Assembly: GCA_002279065.1 (NCBI GenBank) | Contig: NCKB01000013.1 | Span: 1 to 64,000 of the forward strand | DNA: 64,000 nucleotides | Source of the DNA: Lysobacterales bacterium 15-68-25 | GTDB lineage: Bacteria > Pseudomonadota > Gammaproteobacteria > Xanthomonadales > Rhodanobacteraceae | Direction of reading: 5' to 3' | Shown: one piece after another, positions 28,561 through 37,241 of the stretch | Position numbering within the stretch: position 1 is the stretch's first letter | Layout of the letters: the number at the start of each line of letters is the position of its first letter | The notes under the pieces: generated by a model | What the model was told of the DNA's origin: nothing | The model's input: the letters and a program-made list of their open reading frames with translations, nothing else | Databases searched by the model: none | Program-made: the position numbers and the translations under genes

Positions 28561-29523
28561 ATGCAACGTTCGACCCGTTCCCTCGTTCCCGTCGCCGCCG
28601 CCGCGCTGGCCGTCCTGCCGGGCGTCGCGGCCGCCTGCTCCACCTGCGGCTGCTCGCTCAACTCCGACTGGGCCAGCCAGGGCTATGCCACCTCACGCGG
28701 CCTGCACCTGAGCCTGCGTGAGGACTACTTCGACCAGTCCCGCCTGGTTTCCGGTTCCGACCGTGTCGCCATTGGCAGCCTGACGCTGCCCAGCGAGCAG
28801 GAGGTGCAGCGCCGGACGATCAACCGCAACACCCTGCTGGGGCTGGACTACAGCTTCGATCGGGCCTGGGGACTGTCGGTGCAGCTGCCGTGGTTCAGCC
28901 GCGATCACCAGACCTGGCCGGAGGGCGAGACCACGCTGTCCTCGTCCCATGGGCAGGGCATCGGCGACATCCGGGTCGTGGCCCGCTACCAGGGCTTCAG
29001 CCCGGATGCCGGCCTGGGCGTGCAGTTCGGCGTCAAGCTGGCCACCGGCACGTTCAAGCAGCGCTTCGACGCCGGCACCGCTGCCGGCGAACTGCTGGAC
29101 CGCGGCCTGCAGCGCGGCACCGGCACCACCGATGCGCTGGTCGGCATCTACAAGTTCGGCTACCTGACCGACTCCATCGGCTATTTCGGCCAGGCCATGG
29201 CCGAGGTGGCGATGAACGCCCGCGACGGCTTCCGGCCGGGCAATTCGCTCAACGTGAACCTGGGCCTGCGCTACCTCGATGTCGGCATCGTCACGCCGCA
29301 ACTGCAGCTCAACCTGCACGGCGAACGGCGCGAAAGCGGATTCCTGGCCGACCGCGCCAACAGCGGTGCCACGCTGGCCTATCTCAGCCCCGGGCTGGGC
29401 CTGAAGCTAGGCCGGCGCGTGGATGCTTTCGTGTTCCTGCAGGTCCCGGTGCGCGAGCACGTCAACGGCCTGCAGCTCGAACCGGGCCGGCTTTGGTCGG
29501 CCGGCGTGCAGGTGCGCCTGTAA
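28561..29523 (+). CDS. outer-membrane barrel with Cys-rich N-terminus, copper cluster
   Basis: The 320-residue protein has a signal peptide (residues 1-25, ending GVAAA) and a mature N-terminus that immediately carries CSTCGCSLNSDW, three cysteines in five residues. The rest is a beta barrel with repeated amphipathic strands (GLDYSFDRAWGLSVQLPWFSR, GDIRVVARYQGF) ending GVQVRL. The Cys cluster at the mature N-terminus would face the periplasm and could bind copper(I). Its place 62 nt after the copper receptor supports a role in that system. It is a conserved but uncharacterised family as far as I recognise. Confidence 0.75.
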   Translation: MQRSTRSLVPVAAAALAVLPGVAAACSTCGCSLNSDWASQGYATSRGLHLSLREDYFDQSRLVSGSDRVAIGSLTLPSEQEVQRRTINRNTLLGLDYSFDRAWGLSVQLPWFSRDHQTWPEGETTLSSSHGQGIGDIRVVARYQGFSPDAGLGVQFGVKLATGTFKQRFDAGTAAGELLDRGLQRGTGTTDALVGIYKFGYLTDSIGYFGQAMAEVAMNARDGFRPGNSLNVNLGLRYLDVGIVTPQLQLNLHGERRESGFLADRANSGATLAYLSPGLGLKLGRRVDAFVFLQVPVREHVNGLQLEPGRLWSAGVQVRL

Positions 29524-29645
29524 TCGCGGATGGGGGGCGACGACACGGCATGCCGGCCTGTCTCGCCCAGCATGCGGCCACGCACCGGGCGCGATCCGGG
29601 TCCTCCCGCTGGCACCTCGGACGACGGGGTCGCAACGTCCCGTCG

Positions 29646-31877
29646 TCATCGTGACCCCTTGTCGCGGGACCCGGCAACCGTACCCGCAGCCACCGGATCA
29701 GTCCCTTGTGAGGCCTGGGGCGGCTGGCCAAGGGCCGAGGAGGTAGCACCGGGCGTTTCCGCGGGCAGCAGCCCCAGTCGGCGAAGCGTGAGGTTGCTGG
29801 CGATCAGGCTCTCGGCGATCCCCGCGCTGCGTGCCCGCGCGAGACGCTGCCGGGCCGATTCGAGATCACCCAGCAGGCCCAGCGTCTGCGCGTTGATCAG
29901 GGCGACCTGGCCCTGCTGGCTGGCCATCGCCTCGGATCGTTCCACCAGTTCGCGCGCGCCGGCCGCGTCACCGAGGATCGCGCGGTAAAGACCGAGTGCC
30001 GCGCTCGCGCGGGCGTCGTCCGGCTTCAACCGCACGTAGGGCTCGGCGCGGAGGGCCGCCTGGCGATAGGCCTCCTTCGATGAAGCGGCACTCGCCGGAA
30101 CGGCCGCCAGCGCCTGGCCCAGGTTGGCCCAGATCATGAAATCGTCCGGCGCCGCCTGGATGGCCCGGCGCTGCAGCTCGACGGCGGCCCGGTAATCGCC
30201 CGTCTGGTACTTCAGCAGGCCAAGGTTGGTCAGCGACGTCGCATCCGGCGAGAGCGTGACCGCACGCTGCAGCGCGCGCGCGGCCTCGTCGTTGTCGCCG
30301 GCCTCCATGGCCAGCACGCCCAGCACGCTCCAGTGCTTGGCATCCTCCGGTTGCAGCGCGACCGCCATGCGGTACGACACGACCGCCTGTGGCAGGTGCC
30401 CGTCGAGGGACTGCTGATCGCCGATTTCCGCATATACCCGCGGATCGCCGGGGCTGCTCTCCAGCGCCTCGCGGAACTGGCCCAGCGCCAGGTCCCGCTT
30501 GCCTTGCGCTGCATACACCTTGGCCATGCCTACGTGCGCCGGGGCACTAGTGGCGGGTGAGCGCACGGCCTTGAGATAGAAGGTCATGGCTCGGGCAAGG
30601 TCACCCTGTACCCGGTACAGGTCGCCCTGCGCCAGGTCGACCTCGGCCAGCGACGGGTCCATCTGCGCCGCACGCAGGCAGGCCTCGCTCGCGCGGTGGA
30701 AGGCGTCGGCGCTGCGGCTGTTCTGGAATTGCCAGATCTCGGTGCGGCAGATGTTCGCCTGGGCGCGGGCGAAACCACCGTCGCGCGCCAGCGCCTGGTC
30801 GAACTGGTGGATCGCCGCATCCGCGTTGCCCGATCCGATCGCATCGTGCATCAGATGCCGACCCTGAAGGTAGGCGTCGAACGCCGCCTCGTCCTGCGTC
30901 GGCGCAAGCCGGCGGCGAAGCGCATCGCCCGGGAGCGTGCCCAGCAGGGTCTGCACCACCCGCCCGGCGATGTCGGCCTGGACCTGGAACACGTCCTCGA
31001 GCTCGCGATCGTAGGTCTGGCTCCACAGCGTGGCGCCGGTGCGCGTGTCCGACAGCCTGGCCGTGATGCGCAGGCGCGAGGCTTCCCTGCGCACGCTGGC
31101 CTCGAGGACCGTCGCCACGCCGAGGCGCGCGCCGAGCGCGCGGATGTCGCCGGCCTCGTGCAACACGGCGATCGATACCGGCGCGGCCACCCTGAGCCCG
31201 GCGACCCCGGCCAGGGCGTCGCGAATCTCCTCCGACAGGCCCGCGGCAAAGTAATCGTCGTCCGCCTGCTCGCTGAGGCTACTGAAGGGCAGTACCGCGA
31301 CCGAGGGTTCCGGAAGCGGCGGCCCGCGGCTCCCTCGCAGCACCGACCAGAGCGCGGACACCGCGAGCACGGCCGAAACCACACCTGCCAGCCACCCAAG
31401 GAGCCGGCGGGAGGGCCAATGCTCCCGCCCGGGCGCCGGCAACAGCGCAGCATCCCAGCCCGGCCCCGGCGTGACGGCCTCGCCCCGCTCGACGGCGGCC
31501 GGCGCCGCCGGTTCGGCCGCCTCCGCAGTGGCTGGTTCCAGCTTGCCGATGAAGCAGTAACCGAGCGAATGGCGGGTCTGGATGTATCGGGGATCGTGAG
31601 AATCGTCGCCCAGGACGTGCCGCAGCTGGGCCACGGCCCGGGTCAACACGCCGGGAGTGACATGACGGTGCCCCCAGACCTTGTCGAGCAGCTCGTCGCG
31701 GGTCACCAGCTCGCCGTGATGGTCGAGCAACACCTGCAGCACGGCGAAGGATTTCGGCTCGACCGGTTGCGGCACGCCGCCACGCAGCAGGGTCCGCGCA
31801 GCCAGATCGACCACGATGTCGTCAAACCGATAAGGCAACATTCCTTGATCGCCACTGCCCGATTCGCTCGATTCCAT
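29646..31877 (-). CDS. CadC-like membrane regulator: winged helix, TolB-like domain, TPR
   Basis: The 743-residue protein has an OmpR/PhoB-type winged-helix DNA-binding domain (residues about 15-110: VEPKSFAVLQVLL, DELLDKVWGHRHVTPGVLTRAVAQLR, IQTRHSLGYCF). One transmembrane helix follows (about 159-180), then a TolB-N-like domain (PSVAVLPFSSLSEQADDDYFAAGLSEEIRDAL). A long run of tetratricopeptide repeats covers about 330-700. This is the layout of one-component transmembrane regulators that sense periplasmic signals through TPRs. Targets are unknown; it converges on the copper cluster and diverges from the DUF1232 gene, either of which could be regulated. Confidence 0.88.
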   Translation of the reverse strand: MESSESGSGDQGMLPYRFDDIVVDLAARTLLRGGVPQPVEPKSFAVLQVLLDHHGELVTRDELLDKVWGHRHVTPGVLTRAVAQLRHVLGDDSHDPRYIQTRHSLGYCFIGKLEPATAEAAEPAAPAAVERGEAVTPGPGWDAALLPAPGREHWPSRRLLGWLAGVVSAVLAVSALWSVLRGSRGPPLPEPSVAVLPFSSLSEQADDDYFAAGLSEEIRDALAGVAGLRVAAPVSIAVLHEAGDIRALGARLGVATVLEASVRREASRLRITARLSDTRTGATLWSQTYDRELEDVFQVQADIAGRVVQTLLGTLPGDALRRRLAPTQDEAAFDAYLQGRHLMHDAIGSGNADAAIHQFDQALARDGGFARAQANICRTEIWQFQNSRSADAFHRASEACLRAAQMDPSLAEVDLAQGDLYRVQGDLARAMTFYLKAVRSPATSAPAHVGMAKVYAAQGKRDLALGQFREALESSPGDPRVYAEIGDQQSLDGHLPQAVVSYRMAVALQPEDAKHWSVLGVLAMEAGDNDEAARALQRAVTLSPDATSLTNLGLLKYQTGDYRAAVELQRRAIQAAPDDFMIWANLGQALAAVPASAASSKEAYRQAALRAEPYVRLKPDDARASAALGLYRAILGDAAGARELVERSEAMASQQGQVALINAQTLGLLGDLESARQRLARARSAGIAESLIASNLTLRRLGLLPAETPGATSSALGQPPQASQGTDPVAAGTVAGSRDKGSR

Positions 31878-32014
31878 CGGTCAGCCCTCGCGCGATCACA
31901 CAAGTATCAGCATTCGCTCGTTGAAACTTCGTCTTTTCATCATGACTAAAATCCGGCAACGGAGCGACTCTGGCGAAGCGCCGCGAACCGCGGCGCCTCC
32001 GCAGGAGAAACGTC

Positions 32015-32659
32015 ATGCAAGCCCTCGTCTCCCCACTGCCACCGCTGTCGTCCGCCCTTGAACCTGCGGCAGCCTCTGCCGGTGTTCCGGCACGCCGCCA
32101 CGCGGTCGGGGACTACGCGCTGGACGAAAGCTCGATGCAACAGTTCAACGCCCTCATGGAGCGCCTGCACCATCCGCCGCTGGCCAGCGACCAGCTGGCC
32201 ACCGCCGCGCGCGACCTGTACCGCCTCGGCGGCATCTGCTGCCCGGAGCCGATCGCCCGGCGCCTGGCGATCGCCAGCCAGATCGACCGGATGCTGGCCG
32301 ACCACGACTGGTCCCCCGACCGCGACGCCCTCGAACCGGCGCAGCTGGTGGTGGATTACCTGCACGGTGACCACGGCCTGATTCCGCCCTACGTGCCGGT
32401 GGTGGGCCATCTGGACGATGCAATCGTGGTGGATGCGGCATGGCCGTACCTGGCCGACGAGATGGCCGACTACCTCGACTACTGCCGGCTGCGCGCGATC
32501 GAGGCAAGCCTGCGAGGCGGCGTCTGGCCGCCCCACTTCAGCAGGACCGACTGGCTGCAGGCGCGACGGGACGAAGCCGCCCTGATCGACCACTGCAGGC
32601 GGGTGGGCGCCAGCAGTTACGTGCCGGAAGACGCCCCTGCCCGGTTCGCGGTGCATTGA
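32015..32659 (+). CDS. DUF1232 domain protein
   Basis: The 214-residue protein carries the conserved YkvA/DUF1232 core at about residues 110-160 (LIPPYVPVVGHLDDAIVVDAAWPYLADEMADYLDYC), with the typical proline-rich entry and Asp-Asp pair. The flanks are predicted helical, including an N-terminal ESSMQQFNALMERLHHPPLASDQLATAARDLYRL. DUF1232 domains are found in membrane-associated proteins of unknown function. CAGGAGA precedes the ATG. It is divergent from the CadC-like regulator with a 137-nt shared upstream region, so regulation by that neighbour is possible. Confidence 0.82.
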   Translation: MQALVSPLPPLSSALEPAAASAGVPARRHAVGDYALDESSMQQFNALMERLHHPPLASDQLATAARDLYRLGGICCPEPIARRLAIASQIDRMLADHDWSPDRDALEPAQLVVDYLHGDHGLIPPYVPVVGHLDDAIVVDAAWPYLADEMADYLDYCRLRAIEASLRGGVWPPHFSRTDWLQARRDEAALIDHCRRVGASSYVPEDAPARFAVH

Positions 32660-32757
32660 GCCGGCCTCGCATTGCGCCAGATCGAGGCGGGGGGCTTCAC
32701 CTGCATGCCCCCGGCAGGGTAGAACCACGGTCGAACGGACAACGACGTGGCAGCAAC

Positions 32758-33231
32758 ATGAGCGATCACCAGTTCCTGATCCGGCTGGCCGAGGACGACG
32801 ACGACTTCATCCTCGGCCTGGTTCCCCGCTTCGTCGAATTCGACCTGCCGGCCTGGCGCCGGCGGCACGAATGCATCGAGGGCATCCGCCGCGACATCGC
32901 CCACCACCTGGACGACCAGCCGCCAAACAGTTTCCTGTTCGTCGCCGAAGACGCCGACGCCGAGCGGGTCGGCTTCCTGCACCTGCAGAAGACCCAGGAC
33001 TTCTTCACCGGCCGCACCAATTGCCACATTTCCGACGTGGCGGTGGCGCCGGGCCACGAGGGCCGGGGCGTCGGGCGCGCCCTGCTGCAGCACGCCGAGG
33101 AGTGGGCACGCGAGCACCGTTGTGCGCTGGTCACGCTGGCCGTGTTTCCCGGCAACGGCAAGGCCCGCGGGCTTTACGAGGCGATGGGCTACGACGTGGA
33201 CCTGCTGCGCCTGGCCAAGCCGCTGCGCTGA
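32758..33231 (+). CDS. GNAT-family N-acetyltransferase
   Basis: The 157-residue protein has the GNAT fold: HISDVAVAPGHEGRGVGRALLQHAEEWA is motif A with the acetyl-CoA loop (RGVGRAL). Later it has LVTLAVFPGNGKARGLYEAMGY, the motif B region. The substrate is not recognisable; it could be a small molecule or a protein amino group. The Met at 32758 starts the domain; the frame is open upstream without similarity. It follows DUF1232 by 98 nt and converges on the glycosyltransferase with an 8-nt gap. Confidence 0.88.
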   Translation: MSDHQFLIRLAEDDDDFILGLVPRFVEFDLPAWRRRHECIEGIRRDIAHHLDDQPPNSFLFVAEDADAERVGFLHLQKTQDFFTGRTNCHISDVAVAPGHEGRGVGRALLQHAEEWAREHRCALVTLAVFPGNGKARGLYEAMGYDVDLLRLAKPLR

Positions 33232-33239
33232 GGCGCCGA

Positions 33240-34823
33240 TCAGGGTTCGCCGTCGTCCTCCGGGGCAGCGGGGGCCTTCGCTGCGGCGCGCATCGCCTCA
33301 TCGGCGATGTCGCCGGCGCGCCAGATCGAGATGTCATGTCGCCCACCGAACGGCTGGGTGTACAGCGGCTCGGCCGCGTAGTCGCTGCGCGAGTGGCTGC
33401 TGATCACCCAACCTTCCGGGTGCGCCGCCGCCCACGCCGCAATCTGTGCCTGCCCGATGGCGCTGGGTATGGCCTGGGTCAAGCGCCCGGCAAAGGTGTA
33501 CATCCCGTTCTGCCGTCCCGCGAGCACCAGGGGCACACCGGCCCGCTGGGCATGTGCGATGCGCTGCGACACCGATGTCACGTCGTAGCGCGGCCCTAGC
33601 ATCGCGACGAAGGCCAGCTTGGCCAAACCGACCGCGGCGATCATCGCCAACGCCGCCGCCTCGACCGGCACCGAGCGACGCCCACGTCGCAGGAATGCCA
33701 GTGCCAGCACCGCGGTGACGACCGCACCGCCGACCGCCGCGATCCCCGCCGACACGTGCAACAGGTGGGACGCCACCAGGAAACCGACCGGGAACAGCGC
33801 CAGCACCAGGCCCATCCGCCAGCCCACCACGCGCCAGCGCCCGTCGGCCAGCCGCGCCCCGGCCACCAGCATCAGCGCGGGCAGCAGGGGCAGCAGGTAA
33901 TGCGGCTGCTTGCCGCTGATCGCGCAAAACGCGAGGAACGCCGGCACGAACGCGGCCGTGGCAAAGCGGTCCAGCAGCGACGATCCGGGGCCCAGTGCGC
34001 GCTCCCCGCGCGCCAGTGCGAGCGGCCAGGGCAGCAACAAGGCAGGCAGCAGTGGCAGATACCACCACCAGCCGTGGGCATGGGCGAAGCTGCTGGCCAG
34101 CCTCCCGACCGTCTGTCGCAGGAAGATCGCATCCGCGTATGCCGCACCGCCCGCGTGCGCGGCCGGCAACGCCCAGGCAAGTGCCAGGGCGACCGCCAGC
34201 AGCAGCGACACCGCCACCGCCAGCGCATAGCGGCCGGCATACGACTTCACCGATGGGTACCACCATGGTGCAAGCAGTGCCGGCAGGGCACCGACGAGCA
34301 GCCCAACCGGCCCCTTCGCCAGGATGCCGAGTGCGAGCGCGCCGGCCAGAATCGCCACGCCTTTCCGCATCTGGCCGCGTGCCAGCGCAAGGATGCCCAG
34401 CCACGCACACAAGGTGCATAGCGTGAGCAGCATGTCGAACATGATGCCGCCTGCGAATCCGGCCAGCGCGACGCTGCCCAGCCACAACCACTGCGCGCGC
34501 CGCACCGCCTCGTCGGTGGCCCCGAGACCGCGCCCGAGTACGGCCAGCAGTGGCAGCGACACCAGTGCCAGCACCACTTCCAGCAGGCGCGCCGACAGGG
34601 CATGCACGCCGGTCACCATCCAGCTCAGATTGATCAGCCAGAACAGCAGCGGCGGCTTGTCCGGATACGGCATGCCGTCGAGCATGGGCACCAGCCAGTG
34701 CCCGCTCAGGTGCATGTTCCAGGCGACCGCCAGGTAACGCGTCTCGTCGATCGGCACGGGTGGCAGGAAGAAAGACGGCGTGAGCAACAACACCACGGCC
34801 GCCAGCCAGAGATATCCGCGCAC
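33240..34823 (-). CDS. ArnT/GT39-like glycosyltransferase, integral membrane
   Basis: The roughly 527-residue protein has about 10-12 membrane helices and the N-terminal periplasmic loop of the GT-C superfamily: PPVPIDETRYLAVAWNMHLSG includes the catalytic-type Asp-Glu. It then shows DGMPYPDKPPLLFWLINLSWMVTG, characteristic of the ArnT/PMT_2 group. These enzymes transfer a sugar from an undecaprenyl/polyprenyl phosphate carrier, for example to lipid A or protein. The acceptor here is unknown, and no arn operon is adjacent. The start is uncertain: GTG at 34823 has GAGGGAG at 8 nt; GTGs at 34844 or 34847 have AGGGG. Translation ends in a charged tail (APEDDGEP). Confidence 0.88.
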   Translation of the reverse strand: MRGYLWLAAVVLLLTPSFFLPPVPIDETRYLAVAWNMHLSGHWLVPMLDGMPYPDKPPLLFWLINLSWMVTGVHALSARLLEVVLALVSLPLLAVLGRGLGATDEAVRRAQWLWLGSVALAGFAGGIMFDMLLTLCTLCAWLGILALARGQMRKGVAILAGALALGILAKGPVGLLVGALPALLAPWWYPSVKSYAGRYALAVAVSLLLAVALALAWALPAAHAGGAAYADAIFLRQTVGRLASSFAHAHGWWWYLPLLPALLLPWPLALARGERALGPGSSLLDRFATAAFVPAFLAFCAISGKQPHYLLPLLPALMLVAGARLADGRWRVVGWRMGLVLALFPVGFLVASHLLHVSAGIAAVGGAVVTAVLALAFLRRGRRSVPVEAAALAMIAAVGLAKLAFVAMLGPRYDVTSVSQRIAHAQRAGVPLVLAGRQNGMYTFAGRLTQAIPSAIGQAQIAAWAAAHPEGWVISSHSRSDYAAEPLYTQPFGGRHDISIWRAGDIADEAMRAAAKAPAAPEDDGEP

Positions 34824-35043
34824 TCCTCGATCTCCCTCGAACACCACACTGCCCCTGTTTCAGCCGCGACCCGCCGTAGGCGCGGGAGTCTACACGAGGC
34901 ATATGGTCGAGACGGCTGCGGCTTCATGACCGGAGCGCGGCCGGTGCGGAGGCGAGCTGTGGCGAAACACCGCTGGAACATTACGCACCGCCGCGCCCTC
35001 CATCCGACTCGCCGAGGACGGGTGGTTCGCATGCCGGACACCG

Positions 35044-35076
35044 AAAAAAAAGACGGCGCCGGGGCGCCGTCTTTTT
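35044..35076. terminator. bidirectional intrinsic terminator
   Basis: GACGGCGCC and GGCGCCGTC form a perfect 9-bp stem with a GG loop, flanked by A8 on the left and T5 on the right. In the minus direction it ends the SapC-family gene 21 nt upstream. Confidence 0.92.
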
Positions 35077-35096
35077 CCCGGAACAAGCCGCCTGGC

Positions 35097-35855
35097 TCAG
35101 TTCCTGGTGGCCGACGCCTCGGCCGACTCGCGCTCGTTCAGGCGGGCCGACACGCGGTCGATGTTGGCCAGCGACAGCAGGTGGGCGTAGATCCAGCCCA
35201 GCGTGCCGTCCTTCAGGAACTCGTGCGCGGTCTTCTCGTCGAGCTGGCGCAGCTTCTCCTCGTTGACCACGAACAGGCCGTTGAGGTTGATCGTGTTGCC
35301 GTCCTTCTCCAGCCGGATGTTGCGCGGCTCGAGCAGGTCGTGCTTGCGCAACTGGTCCATGAACCAGTGGGTGCGCGCGACGTGCTGCTGGAACTCGCCG
35401 AGGAAGTTCACGGCATTGGTCAGCATCTCCGCATCGGTGCCGTCTTCCTTGAACAGGCGCTCGCCTTCGTCACTGCTGAAGCCCTCGTAGGCTTCATCCA
35501 GGAACACGGTGAAATCGTCACCTTCCTGCCCCTCCGGCTTCTCCGCCAGGATGAACGGGTAGCGACGGATGAAGGCCGGCACGTAGGCGCCCGGCACCCA
35601 CTGGCCGTTGGCGTCGACGAACAGGTTCTCGTTCTGGCGCAGTCCGAGCAGGGCCATCGGACCGGCTTCCTTGATGTCGGTGCCGGCGAACAGGATCGGC
35701 ATGTCGCGCGCTGCGGCCGGAAACTCCACGCCGGTCAGCGGCACCGAGTGCACGTTGGCCGCGAACTTCAGGCTCGGCATGCCCTTCAGGCGCAGATCCT
35801 TGTGGGCGGTGCGGTTGAGCGGCACGGGACGCTCGTAGAAAAAGACTTCTGCCAC
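35097..35855 (-). CDS. SapC-family protein
   Basis: The 252-residue protein matches the SapC family (named after a Campylobacter S-layer-associated protein). It starts MAEVFFYERPVPLNRTAHKDLRL and contains SVPLTGVEFPAAARDMPILFAG, GQWVPGAYVPAFIRRYPFILAE and FNGLFVVNEEKL-like text near the end (LNGLFVVNEEKLRQLDE). No signal peptide or transmembrane helix is visible, so it is probably cytosolic. It is common in xanthomonads and caulobacters with no settled function. The start is a GTG at 35855 with AGAGG 9 nt upstream; the longer open frame has no similarity. It ends at the strong terminator. Confidence 0.88.
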   Translation of the reverse strand: MAEVFFYERPVPLNRTAHKDLRLKGMPSLKFAANVHSVPLTGVEFPAAARDMPILFAGTDIKEAGPMALLGLRQNENLFVDANGQWVPGAYVPAFIRRYPFILAEKPEGQEGDDFTVFLDEAYEGFSSDEGERLFKEDGTDAEMLTNAVNFLGEFQQHVARTHWFMDQLRKHDLLEPRNIRLEKDGNTINLNGLFVVNEEKLRQLDEKTAHEFLKDGTLGWIYAHLLSLANIDRVSARLNERESAEASATRN

Positions 35856-36090
35856 GTTGTTTACCTCTGCCCAGCCGCGCCGGGGTGGCCACCGTCGGCC
35901 CCCCCTCCCAAACCCGGCCCGGGTCTCAAGACGAACGACCACTATAACAGCGCCCAAGGCCGCCCGCGAACGCCCCTTTGTTCCTGCCGCATCAAGGATT
36001 TGCATGCGAACGGCAACAAAGATGGGCTATGCTCGGACGCAGTACACGGTTGCATCGCTGCGCGTTTCCCCTGATCGAAGGATGGACTGC

Positions 36091-36690
36091 ATGCTGATGG
36101 AAGTGCCGCTTCGGGCCGATCTGCATTCGACCCGGGTACTGTCGCTGGACGCCTCCGGCCGGATCCTCGACTGGATCAGCTGGCAGGACGCGGCTTGCCT
36201 GTACGTGCGCGAAGCCGTGGCCTGGACCCTGGGCGAACCCTGCCTCACCGTCCGCGGCGGGATGAACCGCGCGCTGGGCGCGCAGAGCCGGCTGGACCTG
36301 CACCCGATCATCGCCAGCACCGGGCACTGCCGCGACCACGCCATCGATCCCGCCCCGGCGCTCACCAACACCGCGCTTTTCGCGCGCGACCGCCACATTT
36401 GCCTGTATTGCGGCAGCCATTTCAGCCGCGGCGAACTCACCCGCGACCATGTGCACCCGGTCTCCAAGGGTGGCCGCGACGAATGGGAGAACGTGGTCAG
36501 CGCCTGCCTGGCCTGCAACCTGCGCAAGGCCAACCGCACGCCGCAGCAGGCCAACATGCCATTGCTGGCCGTGCCCTACCGGCCGAGCTGGGTGGAGCAC
36601 CTGATCCTGTCCAACCGCAACATCCTGGCCGACCAGATGGAATTCCTGGTCAACCACCTGCCGCGCGACCGCCGCGCCGCGCACGCCTGA
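36091..36690 (+). CDS. HNH endonuclease-like protein
   Basis: The 199-residue protein has a C-terminal HNH nuclease fold (about 105-170). It shows the zinc pair CLYCG, the segment LTRDHVHPVSKGGRDEWENVVSACLACN with its HNH residues and the second zinc pair CLACN, then RKANRTPQQA. The N-terminal half (LRADLHSTRVLSLDASGRILDWISWQDAACLYV) matches the common chromosomal HNH protein of proteobacteria rather than a restriction or homing enzyme. Its biological role is unknown. The ATG at 36091 has AAGGA at 9 nt; other Mets lie at 36082 and 36097. It is divergent from SapC. Confidence 0.88.
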   Translation: MLMEVPLRADLHSTRVLSLDASGRILDWISWQDAACLYVREAVAWTLGEPCLTVRGGMNRALGAQSRLDLHPIIASTGHCRDHAIDPAPALTNTALFARDRHICLYCGSHFSRGELTRDHVHPVSKGGRDEWENVVSACLACNLRKANRTPQQANMPLLAVPYRPSWVEHLILSNRNILADQMEFLVNHLPRDRRAAHA

Positions 36691-37104
36691 TCAGATCTCG
36701 TCGTCCTCGTCGCCGAGGGCCTCCTCCACGTTGCCCAGCTCGCTGCGGTCGCGCTCGGCGAGCCGGCTGTAGTGCTTGCGGATGCGGTCGAGTGTCGCAT
36801 CGTCCAGCTCCTCCAGCGCCAGCAGGGCGTTGTGCGCGCGGCTTGAGCGGATCAGCTCGTCCAGCTTGATCTGCAGCGCCGCCGAGTCCCGGTTCTGGGT
36901 GTTCTGGATCAGGAACACCATCAGAAACGTGATGATCGTGGTGCCGGTGTTGATCACCAGCTGCCAGGTGTCGCCAAAGCCGAACAGCGGCCCGGTCAGG
37001 GCCCAGACCACGATGATCAGCGTGGCCGTGATGAACGCGGCGGGCTTGCCTGCGGCCCGCGACGTGGCCGCCGCGAACCGGCGAAACAGCTTGGAATCGG
37101 CCAT
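36691..37104 (-). CDS. low-affinity iron permease family small membrane protein
   Basis: The 137-residue protein has two membrane helices (about 22-42 AAFITATLIIVVWALTGPLF and 50-68 VINTGTTIITFLMVFLIQN). A conserved NTQNRDSAALQIKLDELIRS follows, then an acidic C-terminal tail (EEALGDEDDEI). This is the pattern of the low-affinity iron permease family (PF04120), although many bacterial members have no proven iron role. A GGCGGAA-like ribosome binding region precedes the ATG at 37104. It meets the HNH gene tail to tail with no spacing and is divergent from dxs. Confidence 0.85.
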   Translation of the reverse strand: MADSKLFRRFAAATSRAAGKPAAFITATLIIVVWALTGPLFGFGDTWQLVINTGTTIITFLMVFLIQNTQNRDSAALQIKLDELIRSSRAHNALLALEELDDATLDRIRKHYSRLAERDRSELGNVEEALGDEDDEI

Positions 37105-37241
37105 GAACAACGCTCCTTCTGGCGGAACCGATGGTGACGGGCCCAGGATGATGCGCGGAGGCCGCGGACGGCCCGATGAACGCAAGCGCCCGGCTCCGCC
37201 CGCCCGGCGCCCTTGCCCCGCCCCTCCCGCGGGCCAACAAT

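Noticed and set aside
29620-29647. Hairpin GACGACGGG/CCCGTCGTC as terminator of the copper cluster
   Set aside because: It has a 10-nt loop, overlaps the end of the convergent regulator gene and lacks a T-run on either strand, so it was not called.
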